DNA of 52,278 nt from Comamonadaceae bacterium OH2545_COT-014. GTDB lineage: Bacteria; Pseudomonadota; Gammaproteobacteria; Burkholderiales; Burkholderiaceae_C. Of this stretch, positions 52,191 through 52,278 are shown piece by piece. The stretch covers positions 1 to 52,278 of the forward strand of contig RQYR01000023.1 of the NCBI GenBank assembly GCA_003859965.1. Direction: 5' to 3'. Position 1 is the first letter of the stretch, and every line of letters starts with the position of its first letter. Both the position numbers and the translations under genes were made by a program. The notes beneath the pieces are model-generated. The model saw only the letters and a list, made by a program, of their open reading frames with translations. It searched no databases and was not told the origin of the DNA.

Positions 52191-52278
52191 TGAGAACCTG
52201 TTCAAAATCTTTTGAGGATGAGCGCCAGGAAAGCCAAGTGGATGAACTGCAAGCTGGTATTGAGCAGGCGCTCGCAGT
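52191..52278 (-). mobile_element. End of a second insertion sequence (partial, continues past window)
   Basis: A transposase C-terminus on the minus strand is followed by an end sequence TGAGAACCTGTTCAAAATCT, which I take as the terminal inverted repeat. The repeat partner is outside the window, so the boundary at ~52191 is a guess. It differs from the IS at 28907. Confidence 0.55.
52202..52278 (-). CDS. Transposase C-terminal fragment (5' part outside window)
   Basis: The minus-strand frame reads CERLLNTSLQFIHLAFLALI then LKRF and TGA (stop at 52204-52202). This short Leu/Phe-rich end resembles the last helix of DDE transposases of the IS5 group. Only about 25 codons are visible. Confidence 0.5.
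   Translation of the reverse strand, partial: CERLLNTSLQFIHLAFLALILKRF

Noticed and set aside
1-52278. CRISPR array, tRNA or rRNA genes, prophage
   Set aside because: No regularly spaced identical repeats, no cloverleaf or rRNA sequence and no phage structural genes were seen; the dispersed hairpin repeats are far apart and imperfect.

Overview
This window is GC-rich (about two thirds G+C by eye), densely coded chromosomal DNA. Gene content points to a betaproteobacterium of order Burkholderiales, most likely family Comamonadaceae: a double-length UvrA, Bug/TctC and TRAP solute receptors, the exbB-exbD-lpxK-trm112-kdsB order, the gmk-rpoZ-spoT order, a xseA-sodB pair, and an AT-richer intergenic repeat of the kind I remember from that family. 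The genus cannot be fixed from the sequence alone.

Layout. 1-193: C-terminal sorting tail of an IPTL-CTERM surface protein. 213-8026: a CBS/nucleotidyltransferase regulator divergent from a 2,073-residue UvrA with four ABC ATPase cassettes. 8053-14327: an isoprenylcysteine-methyltransferase-type membrane protein, a Sir2 deacylase, a TlpA/ScsD-like thioredoxin, a secreted or anchored TIM-barrel-like protein translationally coupled to msrA, and glutaryl-CoA dehydrogenase. 14550-20678: two EamA exporters, an ankyrin lipoprotein and a complete TRAP transporter (dctPQM). 20653-26210 (minus strand): exbB-exbD-lpxK-VOC-SMR-trm112-unknown-HNH-kdsB, an envelope/LPS gene string with extra genes between the usual members. 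26733-28808: xseA and sodB, followed by an internally deleted IS5-like element. 29517-34437: a YdhR-like protein, an aromatic/aspartate aminotransferase, dnaB and an L,D-transpeptidase. 34733-43486 (almost all minus strand): azurin, nnrS, an FmdE-like protein, an ABC importer, a TonB-dependent receptor and a periplasmic cupin, headed by a Fur-box-like site. 43742-47038: gmk-rpoZ-spoT. 47109-52029: a divergent NarL-type two-component system, a DUF883 protein, a secreted thermonuclease-fold protein and a Bug-type receptor. 52191-52278: the end of a second, different insertion sequence running off the window.

Two observations stand out. First, the Fur-box / cupin / TonB receptor / TauT-type ABC / FmdE / NnrS / azurin block looks like one metal-acquisition and redox locus whose substrate I cannot name. 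Second, a roughly 55-bp hairpin-forming repeat occurs at least nine times in 52 kb. Seven copies are intergenic, two of them touching start codons and at least one forming a terminator. Two copies lie inside the coding frames of lpxK and xseA, where they add short loops to conserved enzymes.
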